Origin: Pelagibacterium sediminicola
GTDB lineage: Bacteria; Pseudomonadota; Alphaproteobacteria; Rhizobiales; Devosiaceae
Assembly (NCBI RefSeq): GCF_003390885.1
Contig: NZ_QMEL01000008.1
Span: forward strand, 62,001-126,000
DNA length: 64,000 bases
Direction: 5' to 3'
Shown: positions 7,595-17,404 of the stretch, in pieces
Numbering within the stretch: the stretch's first letter is position 1
How the letters are laid out: the number at the start of each line of letters is the position of its first letter
Notes under the pieces: generated by a model
What the model saw: the letters and a program-made list of their open reading frames with translations, nothing else
Told to the model about the DNA's origin: nothing
Database searches by the model: none
Made by a program: the position numbers and the translations under genes

Positions 7595-10098
7595 AGGGTA
7601 ATCTCCTCTTCTTCCAGGATGATGCCGAACTCGTCCTCATCGACGACGGGCGGCAGGTGTTCGCTTTCGGTCGCGAGATTGGTGAGGTCCGGGATGAGAT
7701 CGGCCGCCCAATCGACGCCGCGGGCCCGGAGCCAGGCACCAAGGAAGCCGTCGCGGCCATGTTCAGTGAGGATTTCGCTGATCAGGGCCTGATCGGACTT
7801 GGCCGATGCGGCGCAAAGCGCCAGCCCCACTTCGGACAGTCCAAGATCGAACAGGCGGTTGCCGCGCCGCGACTGGCAGTAGTAGTCCCGCTTCGGCGTT
7901 GCCCGCGCGAGGATCTCGATCTGGCGGTCATTGAGGCCGAAGCGGCGATAGATCGCGGTGATCTGCGGCTCGATGGCGCGCTCGTTCGGCAGCAGTAGCC
8001 GCGTCGGGCAGCTTTCGATGATCGCGGGTGCAATGGCGGAATTGTCGATGTCCGACAGCGACTGCGTGGCGAAGATGACGCTGGCGTTCTTCTTCCGCAG
8101 GGTCTTGAGCCATTCCCTGAGCTGGTCCGCGAACCCGTCGTCATCGAGCGCCAGCCAGCCCTCATCGATGATCAGCAGCGTGGGCCGCCCGTCCAACCTG
8201 TCCCCGATGCGATGGAACAGGTAGGCCAAGACAGCCGGCGCGGCTCCGGTGCCGACCAAGCCCTCGATCTCGAACGCCTGCACGTCGGCAGAGCCGAGAT
8301 GTTCGGCCTCGGCATCGAGCAGCCGGCCATAGGGTCCACCGACGCAATAGGAGCGCAGCGCCTGTTTCAGGTCATTGGATTGCAAAAGCACGGCGAGGCC
8401 GGTGATGGTGCGTTCCCCGACCGGAGCCGAAGCAAGCGAGGTCAGCGCCGTCCATAGATGCTCCTTCACCTCGGGCGTGATCTGGATGTTCTCGCGCATC
8501 AGGATCGCCACGATCCAGTCGGCCGCCCAGGCGCGCTCGGCAGTTTCGTGGATGCGGGCCAGCGGTTGCAGCGAAACCGACGCCTCAGATGCCTCGGTCA
8601 GCTCGCCGCCCAGATCGTGCCAGTCACCCTGCATCGCGAGTGCGGAGGCGCGGATGGAGCCACCGAAATCGAAGGCGAAGACCTGTGAGCGCGCGTAGCG
8701 GCGGAACTGCAGGGCCATCAGCGCCAGCAGCACCGACTTGCCGGCGCCGGTCGGCCCGACGACGAGGGTATGGCCTACGTCGCCGACATGAAGGGACAGC
8801 CGGAACGGGGTCGATCCTTCGGTCCTGCCGTAAAGCAGCGGGGGTGCGCCGAAGTGATCGTCCCGGTCCGGCCCCGCCCACACGGCGCTTGAGGGGACCA
8901 TGTGGGCAAGGTTGAGCGTCGAGACCGGCGGCTGACGGACATTCGCATAGGCGTGTCCGGGCAAGCTGCCGAGCCAGGCGTCGACTGCATTGACCGTCTC
9001 GACCATGACGCTGAAGTCGCGGGCCTGGATGATCTTCTCGACCAGCCGCAGCTTTTCGTCGGCACGGCGGGCGTCCTCGTCCCAGACGGTGACGGTCGCC
9101 GTGACATAGGCCATCCCGGCCATGTCGGCGCCGAGTTCCTGCAAGGCCATGTCCGCGTCGGCGGCCTTGTTTGCTGCATCCGTGTCCACGAGCGCGGATT
9201 GCTCGTTGGTCATCACCTCCTTGATGATCGCCGCGATGCTCTTGCGCTTGGCGAACCATTGCCGCCTGATCTTCGTCAGCAGCCGGGTCGCGTCGGTCTT
9301 GTCCATGAGGATGGCGCGGGTCGACCAGCGGTAGGGGAAGGCGAGCCGGTTCATCTCGTCGAGCAGGCCGGGTGTGGTGGTGCCGGGAAAGCCGGTGATC
9401 GTCAGCACCCGGAGATGGTGATTGCCCAGGCGCGGCTCCAGCCCGCCGGTGAGCGGCTGATCGGCCAGCAGCGCGTCGAGATACATCGGCACCTCCGGCA
9501 CGCAGACGCAATGTCGGTTGGTCGAGATCGTGGAATGGAGATAGGTCAGCGTGCCGGCATCATCGAGCCAGCGGCACTCCGGCATGAAGCCGTCGAGCAG
9601 CGCCAGCACGCGGTCGGTGCGGTCGATGAAGCCGCGCACCAACTCCCAGGGGTTCACCCCGGATGTCTCTCGCCCCTCATAAAGCCAGGACTCCGAGCGG
9701 GCGGCATCTTCTGCGGGCGGGAGCCAGAGGAAGGTGAGAAAGTAGCCGGAGACGAAATGACTGCCTTCCTCCTCGAAATCGGCCTTGCGCTCGGCATCGA
9801 CCAATGCCGAGGCGGGATCGGGGAAGCGGTCCGCAGGATAGGTTGCGGCCTCCGAACGCTGTGCTTCCACGAAAATGGCCCAGCCAGAGCCGAGACGGCG
9901 GAAGGCGTTGTTCAGCCGCCCGGCGACCGCGACCAGTTCGGCCGCAACGGCGGAATCCAGATCCGGCCCGCGAAACTTCGCCGTCCTCTGGAACGAGCCG
10001 TCCTTGTTGAGGACAACCCCCTCCCCGACCAACGCGACCCAAGGCAGATAATCGGCTAGGCGGGAAGCGGTGCGGCGGTATTCTGCGAGATTCATCAT
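7591..10098 (-). CDS. trbE: TrbE/VirB4-family conjugal transfer ATPase
   Basis: The 835-residue TrbE is the VirB4-like ATPase that powers pilus assembly and substrate transfer from the cytoplasmic face of the inner membrane. Walker A is visible at about residue 450 (VVGPTGAGKSVLLALMA) and Walker B near 625 (PTLLIIDEGWLALDDDG), followed by the VIFATQS motif. The N-terminal domain (NLAEYRRTASRLADYLPW) is typical. Length is within the family range and no break is seen. Confidence 0.97.
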   Translation of the reverse strand: MMNLAEYRRTASRLADYLPWVALVGEGVVLNKDGSFQRTAKFRGPDLDSAVAAELVAVAGRLNNAFRRLGSGWAIFVEAQRSEAATYPADRFPDPASALVDAERKADFEEEGSHFVSGYFLTFLWLPPAEDAARSESWLYEGRETSGVNPWELVRGFIDRTDRVLALLDGFMPECRWLDDAGTLTYLHSTISTNRHCVCVPEVPMYLDALLADQPLTGGLEPRLGNHHLRVLTITGFPGTTTPGLLDEMNRLAFPYRWSTRAILMDKTDATRLLTKIRRQWFAKRKSIAAIIKEVMTNEQSALVDTDAANKAADADMALQELGADMAGMAYVTATVTVWDEDARRADEKLRLVEKIIQARDFSVMVETVNAVDAWLGSLPGHAYANVRQPPVSTLNLAHMVPSSAVWAGPDRDDHFGAPPLLYGRTEGSTPFRLSLHVGDVGHTLVVGPTGAGKSVLLALMALQFRRYARSQVFAFDFGGSIRASALAMQGDWHDLGGELTEASEASVSLQPLARIHETAERAWAADWIVAILMRENIQITPEVKEHLWTALTSLASAPVGERTITGLAVLLQSNDLKQALRSYCVGGPYGRLLDAEAEHLGSADVQAFEIEGLVGTGAAPAVLAYLFHRIGDRLDGRPTLLIIDEGWLALDDDGFADQLREWLKTLRKKNASVIFATQSLSDIDNSAIAPAIIESCPTRLLLPNERAIEPQITAIYRRFGLNDRQIEILARATPKRDYYCQSRRGNRLFDLGLSEVGLALCAASAKSDQALISEILTEHGRDGFLGAWLRARGVDWAADLIPDLTNLATESEHLPPVVDEDEFGIILEEEEITL

Positions 10099-10108
10099 GG
10101 ATCAAACC

Positions 10109-10390
10109 TCACACCGAGAGATGGCCGGGGATGCGGAGATGGCGGCGCGCGACCTCGACGAAGAGCGGATCGCGTTTGGCGGCCCAGACGGCGGCGATAT
10201 GGCCAACCGCCCAGATCAGGATGCCGGCCAGCCAGAGCTGGAGACCGAGGCCGACCGCTCCAGCCAAGGTGCCGTTGAGGATGGCGACGGATCGCGGCGC
10301 ACCGCCGAGCAGGATCGGTTCGGTCAGGGCGCGGTGGACCGGGACAGCGAAGCCCGGCACCGCGTCGAGCGCCTCGAAGCTCACGGCCAT
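10109..10390 (-). CDS. trbD: TrbD/VirB3-family conjugal transfer protein
   Basis: TrbD (93 residues) is the small VirB3-like inner-membrane protein that works with TrbE. It shows the family pattern: a short N-terminus with VPVHRALTEPILLGGAPRS and two adjacent hydrophobic segments (ILNGTLAGAVGLGLQLWLAG, then ILIWAVGHIAAVWAAKRDP). It starts on the last base of trbC and is followed ten bases later by trbE. Confidence 0.92.
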   Translation of the reverse strand: MAVSFEALDAVPGFAVPVHRALTEPILLGGAPRSVAILNGTLAGAVGLGLQLWLAGILIWAVGHIAAVWAAKRDPLFVEVARRHLRIPGHLSV

Positions 10391-10719
10391 CAGACCAGCG
10401 CCCCGCCGCCGAAGCTGAAGAAGCTCAGGAAGAAGGAACTGGCGGCGAAGGCGATGGAGATGCCGAAGACGATCTGGATCAGTCTACGGAAGCCGCCGCC
10501 GGTATCGCCGAAAGCCAGCGTCAGGCCGGTGACGATGATGATGATCACGGCGACGATCTTGGCCACCGGCCCTTCAACGGATTCGAGGATGGATTGCAGC
10601 GGCGCTTCCCAGGGCATCGAAGAGCCGGAGGCAAAGGCCGGGGACGTCATGAGGCTCACCCAGGCGAAGGCGGCGGCGGTTGCGATATGGTGACGGATGC
10701 GGAAGGCGCGACGGATCAT
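10390..10719 (-). CDS. trbC: TrbC/VirB2-family pilin
   Basis: TrbC (109 residues) is the major pilin precursor. A signal peptide ends near SPAFASGSSMP (about residue 30), and two transmembrane helices follow (VAKIVAVIIIIVTGLTLAFG and a second helix near residues 80-100). In IncP systems the TraF peptidase completes TrbC maturation and cyclises the pilin; a TraF homologue is encoded at 18765-19310, so the same pathway is likely here. Confidence 0.95.
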   Translation of the reverse strand: MIRRAFRIRHHIATAAAFAWVSLMTSPAFASGSSMPWEAPLQSILESVEGPVAKIVAVIIIIVTGLTLAFGDTGGGFRRLIQIVFGISIAFAASSFFLSFFSFGGGALV

Positions 10720-11714
10720 GCAGGTTCTCCAGTGTTGCGAGTGGTGCCGGGTTCTGAAAAGGCGGGGGAAATCCGGTAGTCGCCGTCGGGTCCGAGACCT
10801 TCGACGCGGGCGAGTTCGACAAGCCGCCGTGCGGAACCGCGACCGGCGAGGACAGCCACGAGGTCGATGGTTTCGGCGATCATGGCGCGCGGGACGGTGA
10901 CGACGGCTTCCTGGATCAATTGTTCGAGGCGGCGAAGCGCGCCGATGCCGGAACCGGCATGGATGGTGCCGATCCCTCCGGGGTGTCCGGTGCCCCAGGC
11001 TTTGAGGAGATCGAGCGCCTCGGCGCCGCGCACCTCACCGATCGGAATACGGTCGGGACGTAGGCGCAGCGAGGAACGGACGAGTTCGGAAAGCGTCGCC
11101 ACCCCGTCTTTTGTTCTCATGGCAACGAGGTTCGGAGCGGCGCATTGCAGCTCGCGCGTGTCCTCAATGATGACCACGCGGTCGGAGGTCTTTGCGACTT
11201 CGGCCAGCAGCGCATTGGTCAGCGTGGTCTTGCCGGTGGACGTGCCACCGGCGACAAGGATGTTCGCACGCGACTGGACGGCAACGCGGAGCGTTTCCGC
11301 CTGATCGGCGGACATGATGCCCGTCGCCACATAATCATCCAGCGTGAACACCGCGACGGCGGGCTTGCGGATGGCGAAGGCGGGTGCTGCCACGACTGGA
11401 GGCAGCAGCCCCTCGAAGCGCTCGCCGGTCTCAGGCAGTTCGGCCGTCACGCGGGGGCTGCGGGTGTGGACTTCGACACCGACATGGTGGGCAACCAGGC
11501 GCACGATGCGCTCGCCATCGGCGGGCGCCATCCTCTCGCCGGTGTCGGCCAGTCCCTCGGACATCCGGTCGACCCAAATGCGCCCGTCGGGGTTCAGCAT
11601 GACCTCGACGACGGACGGGTCTTGCAGCAGGGTTGAGATGGCAGACCCGAGCGCCGTTCGGAGCATACGCGCGCCGCGGTCCACTACTGCCTGTTTGTGG
11701 TTGATGCCTGCCAT
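10716..11714 (-). CDS. trbB: TrbB/VirB11-family conjugal transfer ATPase
   Basis: TrbB (332 residues) is the hexameric VirB11-like ATPase. Walker A is at about residue 157 ([20 protein letters not shown]), and the conserved [20 protein letters not shown] segment (Walker B region) is near 215. The start ATG at 11714 makes it the first gene of the leftward trb operon; the upstream region at 11715-12136 carries several dyads, and an IS element separates it from traG. Confidence 0.97.
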   Translation of the reverse strand: MAGINHKQAVVDRGARMLRTALGSAISTLLQDPSVVEVMLNPDGRIWVDRMSEGLADTGERMAPADGERIVRLVAHHVGVEVHTRSPRVTAELPETGERFEGLLPPVVAAPAFAIRKPAVAVFTLDDYVATGIMSADQAETLRVAVQSRANILVAGGTSTGKTTLTNALLAEVAKTSDRVVIIEDTRELQCAAPNLVAMRTKDGVATLSELVRSSLRLRPDRIPIGEVRGAEALDLLKAWGTGHPGGIGTIHAGSGIGALRRLEQLIQEAVVTVPRAMIAETIDLVAVLAGRGSARRLVELARVEGLGPDGDYRISPAFSEPGTTRNTGEPA

Positions 11715-12136
11715 CTCGTCCCCGTTCCACCAGGGAGGCGCGAGATGATCCCCGGATGGGGATGACTAAAAGAGACTCGAAACGGGTTGTTTCAACAAGT
11801 TTCGAGCGTCGTAGTAGCGTGGCGTGCAAATACAGGAGAACGGCGGTGGTGGTTCTCCTCGCCAAGTACGAACGACGAGGACCACCACTTCAATCTCATC
11901 TGACTGATTCGATGAGCGTGGCCGCTTTGGAATCCTTCTGGCCAATCCCTGCGGCTGCGAGGTTGGCACATGCGCCGCCGCATGTGCGGTGCATCGGCGG
12001 GAAAGCGGACGGAAGTGCTTGCGGCACGGCGTGCGCGGCATCCTGCAAGAACTGCCATTCGACTGCGGCTCAGGTTCCCGGTAGGTCGGTCTGGTGGTGA
12101 AATGCGTGCTGCAGTCATTTGCTTTTTGCGCGTTTA
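11715..12136. promoter_or_regulatory. Dyad-rich leader/promoter region of the trb operon
   Basis: No convincing gene lies in these 422 bases. Reading from trbB outward there are a 6-bp stem at 11748-11763 (ATCCCC-GGAT-GGGGAT), an operator-like palindrome at 11776-11806 (CTCGAAAC, 15 bp, GTTTCGAG, with inner TTGT/AACA), an imperfect hairpin around 11847-11887 (TGGTGGT...CCTCG) and a perfect 9-bp hairpin at 11966-11987 (GCACATGCG-CCGC-CGCATGTGC). The 31-bp palindrome is the best operator candidate for control of trb. No TraR-type box was recognised. Confidence 0.5.
11776..11806. promoter_or_regulatory. Palindromic operator candidate upstream of trbB
   Basis: Perfect 8-bp arms CTCGAAAC and GTTTCGAG are separated by 15 bp that hold a second nested pair TTGT/AACA. 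It sits 62-92 bp upstream of the trbB start, a distance suited to transcriptional control. The binding protein is unknown. Confidence 0.5.
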
Positions 12137-12987
12137 GGTCGTGTTGACAAAAGGGATTCACAGGGCGTGCTGGACGTGATTCAAGCTGGTATCTGCGATG
12201 GAGATCAGCTTGGCACGAGACCTGATGTCGGACGAGGAATGGGCGTTTCACGAACGCTTCATCCTGGCGATTCGAGCCCCGAACGGGCGCAAGCCCATGA
12301 ACCATCGCCTTGTTCTGGATGGCATTTTCTGGGTCGCGCGGACGGGGTCGCCGTGGCGTGACCTGCCCGAAGAGTTCGGCAAATGGTCGTCGGTTTACCG
12401 CCAGTTCCGGCGTTGGACGCTGGCCGGGCTCTGGGAAAAGATACTGGAGGTTCTCAATGCAAGCGGGCTGGTCCCGGACGCGCTCCAGATGATCGACAGC
12501 ACCGTGGTCCGCGCCCATCATCAGGCAGCGGGCGCAAAAGGGGGACTCCGCGACAGGGTTTTGGCCGTTCGCGCGGTGGCTTCACGACCAAGATCCATCT
12601 CCGCGTTAACGGCGCGGGCCTGCCCATGAGGTCGGACATCACGCCGGGCGAGATTTCGGACTATCGCGGCTTCGATCTGGTCATGGACGACAACCTGCCC
12701 GAGCCCTGCGTTCTGCTTGCCGACCGTGGCTATGACTCTGACAAGGTGAGAGAAACCATGGAGGCGCGCAACGTCGTGCCGGTCATCCCGATGCGCAAGT
12801 CCCGCAAGCTGCGCGTGGCTGTGGACCGCTCCCTCTACCGCCTACGCAACCTCGTCGAGCGCTGCTTCAACAAGCTCAAGAACGCCCGCCGCGTGGCGAC
12901 CCGCTACGACAAAACCGCCGAAAGCTTCCTGGGCTTCATCGACATCACCTCGATCCGCCTCTGGATCCGCCATTTGTCAACATGACC
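12137..12987 (+). mobile_element. IS5-family (IS427-like) insertion sequence, 851 bp
   Basis: The element is bounded by imperfect terminal inverted repeats: left GGTCGTGTTGACAAA from 12137 and right, read inward from 12987, GGTCATGTTGACAAA. It is flanked by TA at 12135-12136 and 12988-12989, the short duplication expected for this group. It encodes one transposase in two overlapping frames. It sits in the gap between the ribbon-helix-helix-like gene and trbB, in the opposite orientation to both operons, and does not cut a recognisable gene. Confidence 0.88.
12198..12985 (+). CDS. IS5-family transposase, two frames joined by -1 frameshift
   Basis: The first frame (12198-12629) encodes the N-terminal part and first catalytic Asp (MIDSTVVRAHHQ). 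The second frame (12383-12985) supplies the second Asp (LLADRGYDSDK) and the Glu (NLVERCFNKLKNARRVATRY), completing a DDE set of about 260 residues. The frames fit a -1 shift at A-AAA-GGG (12536-12542), where the lysine tRNA can re-pair perfectly. IS427-type elements commonly use two overlapping frames, so this is probably programmed rather than decay, although an inactivating indel cannot be excluded. Confidence 0.82.
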
Positions 12988-13136
12988 TACGGCAAGAATG
13001 AATGTCCGGTTCGGGGAAGTTCGCAGCCGAGGCCGAAAGGCGGCTTTGGGCCGCACTTTTCCGCTGCACCCGCATAGAGATGCACGATGCTGCGGCCTGC
13101 CTGAATGTCTCAGATGGGTTCAAAGGTGCGGCGCGT

Positions 13137-13580
13137 TCAGTTTGACCCTGCTGGCTGGTGTGCCCCATCAACATCCTCGGAAATCTCCTGCCGCAGCTTC
13201 GGCCCCTGAGCGAGCCGTCGGCCGAGGGCCGTGATGAACGCCTCATACCGCTCGGCCGATTTGGCCTTGGCCGCCTTCGCTGCCGGCTCGGGCAAGGCCG
13301 GCGTTGTCGTGACCCAGAACCGAATGAACACCGCCAGGCTTTCGACGGCGATTCCGACATCACGCTCCAGCCGCGTCATGCGGCGGTCGAGCTGGTCGAG
13401 GCGCTTGACGACAACCGCTTCGCGCCGCTCGGCGTCGTCCGGCGACAGGAACGACGCGATGGCGGCTTCGGCGATCATGGATTGCGAGCGATCCCGGCGC
13501 GCGGCGAAGTCCGCAAGGGCGGTCGTGACATCGGGGTCAAGATAGATCGTGATCTTCGATTTCTTCCTGTGGCGTGTCAT
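13137..13580 (-). CDS. Ribbon-helix-helix (CopG-like) protein linked to traG
   Basis: A 147-residue protein whose N-terminus (RKKSKITIYLDPDVTTALAD) is typical of ribbon-helix-helix DNA-binding proteins, followed by an acidic/helical region with RLDQLDRRMTRLERDVGIAV, probably a short coiled coil. It begins four bases after the traG stop and is in the same operon. Proteins of this type next to traG may bind the transfer origin or regulate the operon; the role here is inferred. Confidence 0.75.
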   Translation of the reverse strand: MTRHRKKSKITIYLDPDVTTALADFAARRDRSQSMIAEAAIASFLSPDDAERREAVVVKRLDQLDRRMTRLERDVGIAVESLAVFIRFWVTTTPALPEPAAKAAKAKSAERYEAFITALGRRLAQGPKLRQEISEDVDGAHQPAGSN

Positions 13581-13584
13581 GGTG

Positions 13585-15570
13585 CTACAGCTCCATGCCG
13601 TCGTTCGGGTCCATGGCGACCTGCCGGGCAATCCCCTGCACCTGTCGGATCATGCGTCGGTTCCGGGCAACATCTTCGTCCACGTCATCGGACAGATGGG
13701 GCTCGAACTCGTTCTCGATTGGCTGTTTCTTCTCGACCGGCTTCACGCGGCTGAGTTCGGGCTGCAACCGGCGTTCGGATTCGGTCGGATCTTCATCATC
13801 CCTCATGTGCTCCTCGTCATCCTCGGCAGGTCCGGGTCGCGCCGGGATCGGCAACGCGGTCCAGTCGTCGGCACGGGTTCCTTCTGGGCGCGTCAGGTCA
13901 GGCGGAGAAAGAACCCGCTCCCGAAACCGGGTATCCTCAAAGTAGCGCGCCTTCGTCGCCCGGATCGGCGGGATGCCAGCCACCATGACGATCTCTTCAT
14001 CGGGTGGAAGCTGCATGATCTCGCCTGGCGTCAGCAACTGGCGGGCGGTTTCCGACCGCGAGACCATGAGATGCCCCAGCCAGGGCGACAGCCGGTGCCC
14101 GGCGTAGTTTTTCATCGCCTTCATCTCGGTGGCGGTGCCGAGCGCGTCGGATACGCGCTTGGCTGTGCGTTCGTCGTTGGTGGCGAAACTCACGCGAACA
14201 TGGCAGTTGTCGAGGATCGAGTTGTTCGGCCCATAGGCTTTCTCGATCTGGTTCAGCGACTGCGCGATAAGGAAGCTCTTGAGGCCATAGCCGGCCATGA
14301 ACGCCAGCGCCGTCTCGAAGAAGTCCAGTCGCCCGAGCGCCGGAAACTCGTCGAGCATCAAGAGCAACCGATGCCGCCCGGCATTCGCCTGCAGATCCTC
14401 GGTCAGGCGACGGCCGACCTGGTTCAGCAGCAAACGCATCAGGGGCTTGGTTCGGTTGATGTCGGATGGTGGCACCACGAGGTAGAGCGTGGTTGGCTGA
14501 TCGCCGGCCACAATATCGCTGATCCGCCAGTCGGAGCGGCGCGTGACCTCGGCCACGACGGGATCGCGATAGAGGCCCAGAAACGACATCGCCGTCGACA
14601 GGACGCCGCTCCTCTCGTTCTCGGATTTATTGCGCAGCTCGCGCGCCGCACTGGCCACGACCGGATGCGGCCCCGCCTCACCCAGATGCGCGGTTGTCAT
14701 CATGGCGCGCAGTGTGGAGTCCACCGGACGCTTGGGATCGGACAGGAACCTGGCCACACCAGCCAGCGTCTTGTCAGTTTCGGCATAGAGAACATGCAGG
14801 ATCGCACCGACGAGGAGCGAATGGGAGGTCTTTTCCCAATGGTTGCGCTTGTCGAGGCTGCCTTCGGGATCGACGAGGATATCAGCGATGTTCTGCACGT
14901 CCCTCACCTCCCACTCGCCACGACGCACTTCGAGCAGGGGATTATAGGCCGAGGATTTCGGGTTGGTCGGATCGAACAGCAGCACGCGGCCATGGAGTGC
15001 CCGGAAACCAGAGGTGAGTTGCCAGTTCTCGCCCTTGATGTCGTGGACGATGGCCGAGCCAGGCCAGGTCAGCAGCGTTGGCACCACCAGGCCGACGCCC
15101 TTGCCCGAACGGGTCGGCGCGAAACACAGCACATGCTCGGGGCCATCATGCCGCAGATACTCGTGGTCATATCGGCCGAGGATGACACCATCGGGATCGA
15201 GCAGGCCCGCAGCCTTCACCTCGGGCTTTGAGGCCCATCGTGCCGAGCCATAGGTGGCGACGCCCTTCGCCTCGCGCGCCCGCCAGACCGACATGCCGAT
15301 GGCGACCGCAATGGCGATGAAGCCGCCCGAGGCTGCGATGATCCCGCCCTTGGCAAAGATCGGTGGCGCATAGGCTTCGTAGAAATACCACCACCAGAAG
15401 ATCGCCGGCGGGTAATAGATCGGCGTCCCGAACAGCTCAAACCAGGGCGGCCCGAGCCGCGCCTGATAGCCGAGACTCCAGGCGACATATTGGGTGGCGC
15501 CCCAGGTGGTGGCGAGGATGATGAGGAAGACGATGCTGATCTGTCCCCAGAGAATTTTGGTGGCGGACAT
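13585..15570 (-). CDS. traG: TraG/VirD4-family type IV coupling protein
   Basis: This 661-residue protein links the relaxosome to the secretion channel. The N-terminus has membrane segments (ISIVFLIILATTWGATQY; second near GGFIAIAVAIGMSVW). Walker A is near residue 150 (FAPTRSGKGVGLVVPTLL) and Walker B near 400 (RLLLMLDEFPALGRLDFFET). The ATG at 15570 was chosen over the longer frame to 15645 because it begins the typical N-terminus. It lies between relaxase and the RHH-like gene. Confidence 0.96.
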   Translation of the reverse strand: MSATKILWGQISIVFLIILATTWGATQYVAWSLGYQARLGPPWFELFGTPIYYPPAIFWWWYFYEAYAPPIFAKGGIIAASGGFIAIAVAIGMSVWRAREAKGVATYGSARWASKPEVKAAGLLDPDGVILGRYDHEYLRHDGPEHVLCFAPTRSGKGVGLVVPTLLTWPGSAIVHDIKGENWQLTSGFRALHGRVLLFDPTNPKSSAYNPLLEVRRGEWEVRDVQNIADILVDPEGSLDKRNHWEKTSHSLLVGAILHVLYAETDKTLAGVARFLSDPKRPVDSTLRAMMTTAHLGEAGPHPVVASAARELRNKSENERSGVLSTAMSFLGLYRDPVVAEVTRRSDWRISDIVAGDQPTTLYLVVPPSDINRTKPLMRLLLNQVGRRLTEDLQANAGRHRLLLMLDEFPALGRLDFFETALAFMAGYGLKSFLIAQSLNQIEKAYGPNNSILDNCHVRVSFATNDERTAKRVSDALGTATEMKAMKNYAGHRLSPWLGHLMVSRSETARQLLTPGEIMQLPPDEEIVMVAGIPPIRATKARYFEDTRFRERVLSPPDLTRPEGTRADDWTALPIPARPGPAEDDEEHMRDDEDPTESERRLQPELSRVKPVEKKQPIENEFEPHLSDDVDEDVARNRRMIRQVQGIARQVAMDPNDGMEL

Positions 15571-15595
15571 GGGCGGAGATCCTTTCCGGTTGAGG

Positions 15596-17350
15596 TCAGA
15601 GGCCGAGGCTGCGCTTTCGCCCGAAGTCCCAATCGATGCCGCCATCGTCGCGGGCGACGCCGGAGACGTGACGGCCGATCTGCTTTTCCAAAGAGGGCGA
15701 CCAGGGCACGAGCTGGAAGCCGAGGCCCCCGTCGGGTCCGGGACCTTCGATCATGGCGAAACGGCCGGAGGCGAGCGCGAAGCGCTGGCGATAGGAACCG
15801 GCGACATATTCGCCGCTGGCGGCACGCTCAAAAGACATGCCGGTTTCAGTCGCGAGCTTCTCGGCAAGGCTGTCGAGTTCGCGCCTGCGCAGCGTGCTGA
15901 GCAGCCGGCGCGCAAAGACCACGCGCCCGCCCTGTCGTTCGGCATAGCCCTCGCCGATCAGATGTTCCGCGCGGTCATCCAGAGCCTGACGGACCTCGGC
16001 GCCGAAGCCGCTGTCGGAAAGTGCAATCGGATCGCGGGCGATGGCCTGCCGGTCGAGCCAGGTCGCACCCGAGGCGCCGATCTGCGCGCCGAGATCGAGA
16101 TCGGAGCGGACGGCAAGCGCGACACGGCGCGCGCCTTGCACATCCTCATAAGCGCGCAGCTCGACAATCGAGCCGGGCGGGCTGTCGCCAGCGGCATCCA
16201 GATGCGGGAGCCTGATATGATGGCTGCGGCCGTCGGCACCATCGACCACCGCATAGGCGGTCCCCTTCAACTCGTCATCAAGGCCGCGTTCGACCAGACG
16301 GCCGATAACCGGAACGTCGAGGCTTTCACCGGCGAGGACATAGCTGGCGGAGCCGCGCTCGATGCCGCGTTCGGTCAGGGCGCGGTGCATGCGCTTGATG
16401 ATGTCACTACGCTCGCCAAGCTCGCGTAGGACCGCTTCAGCCTCGGGCTTGATGAACCACTGCGACTGGCCGATCTGATCGGCCAGCCCGAGGATTTCGA
16501 GGGTGCGCAGCCGACCGACCTTCAGCGTGTGGAACTCGTCCTGCGGGTGATCAGCGAGCGGGGCGAGATCGACGATACCGGATTTGCCAGCGTCGCGGGC
16601 AAGCTGCCGGTCGAGTTGTGTCCAGCGTTCCGCCTGGATCTGGGCCTCAAGGCTGCGGTGGATGTCGAGATCGGTGCGCGGCCCCAGATCCAGGGTGATG
16701 AGATCGCGCGCCCGGTCCCGCATCCCCTCTTTGATGTAGTCTCGGGAAATCACGAGATCCTGCCCGTCGTCGCGGGTGCCGCGCACGATCAGATGGACAT
16801 GCGGATGCGCCGTGTTCCAGTGATCGACCGCCACCCAATCGAGGCGCGTGCCGAGATCCTTTTCCATCTGGCCGACAAGATCGTCGGTGAAGGATCGGAG
16901 GTCGGACATATCCAGCGCGTCGTCAGGCGAGACGATGAACCGGAAATGATGCCGGTCATCACCGCTGCGCTCCGCGAAAGCGCGACCATCAGCATCCTCC
17001 GTTCCCGGCCCGAACAGCCTTGCCTTCTCTCCGTCTCGGGTCACGTCGTCACGGCGCAGATAATCAAGATGCGCACCAAGCGGCGCCGACGACGCCATGT
17101 GGCGAACGACGCGTGCCTTGACGACGGCACCGCGTGTACGGGAGGTGATGAGGCGGTTGGCCTGTACGCTGGCGCGCTGGCCGCGCCCGAAGCGGGAACG
17201 ATTGCCGGATGTGACGCGGCCGGATCGCGAGACGCCACCTCCGGCCTTTTTCGCGGCGGCAAGCGCCTGTGCGATGAAAGGACGGGTTTGCTGCGCACGA
17301 GTTGATCGGATGCGCCCCGGACGGATGCGGAACTCGTGCTCATCGGACAT
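15596..17350 (-). CDS. DUF3363-type VirD2-like relaxase
   Basis: The 584-residue protein is the predicted nicking enzyme. Its N-terminal relaxase region includes the metal-binding HxH motif in NTAHPHVHLIVRGTRDDG at about residue 170 and a candidate catalytic tyrosine in APLGAHLDYLRRDD; the C-terminal half is the DUF3363 part. Such proteins are the RlxS-like relaxases of alphaproteobacterial ICEs. The start MSDEHEFRIRPGR at 17350 is preferred to the longer frame. The adjacent upstream gap contains an IncP-type nic sequence, which fits. Confidence 0.92.
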   Translation of the reverse strand: MSDEHEFRIRPGRIRSTRAQQTRPFIAQALAAAKKAGGGVSRSGRVTSGNRSRFGRGQRASVQANRLITSRTRGAVVKARVVRHMASSAPLGAHLDYLRRDDVTRDGEKARLFGPGTEDADGRAFAERSGDDRHHFRFIVSPDDALDMSDLRSFTDDLVGQMEKDLGTRLDWVAVDHWNTAHPHVHLIVRGTRDDGQDLVISRDYIKEGMRDRARDLITLDLGPRTDLDIHRSLEAQIQAERWTQLDRQLARDAGKSGIVDLAPLADHPQDEFHTLKVGRLRTLEILGLADQIGQSQWFIKPEAEAVLRELGERSDIIKRMHRALTERGIERGSASYVLAGESLDVPVIGRLVERGLDDELKGTAYAVVDGADGRSHHIRLPHLDAAGDSPPGSIVELRAYEDVQGARRVALAVRSDLDLGAQIGASGATWLDRQAIARDPIALSDSGFGAEVRQALDDRAEHLIGEGYAERQGGRVVFARRLLSTLRRRELDSLAEKLATETGMSFERAASGEYVAGSYRQRFALASGRFAMIEGPGPDGGLGFQLVPWSPSLEKQIGRHVSGVARDDGGIDWDFGRKRSLGL

Positions 17351-17404
17351 GGCACATCCCCGCACGGCGCAAAACTGACAAGAAAATCAGGAAGATGGAC
17401 GCGA

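Noticed and set aside
8902-10059. 385-residue open frame on the + strand
   Set aside because: Antisense to trbE; no family signature.
11766-12521. 251-residue - strand open frame crossing the IS left end
   Set aside because: It spans the IS boundary and the dyad-rich leader and has no domain; a chance frame.
13549-15231. 560-residue open frame on the + strand
   Set aside because: Antisense to traG with no recognisable domain.
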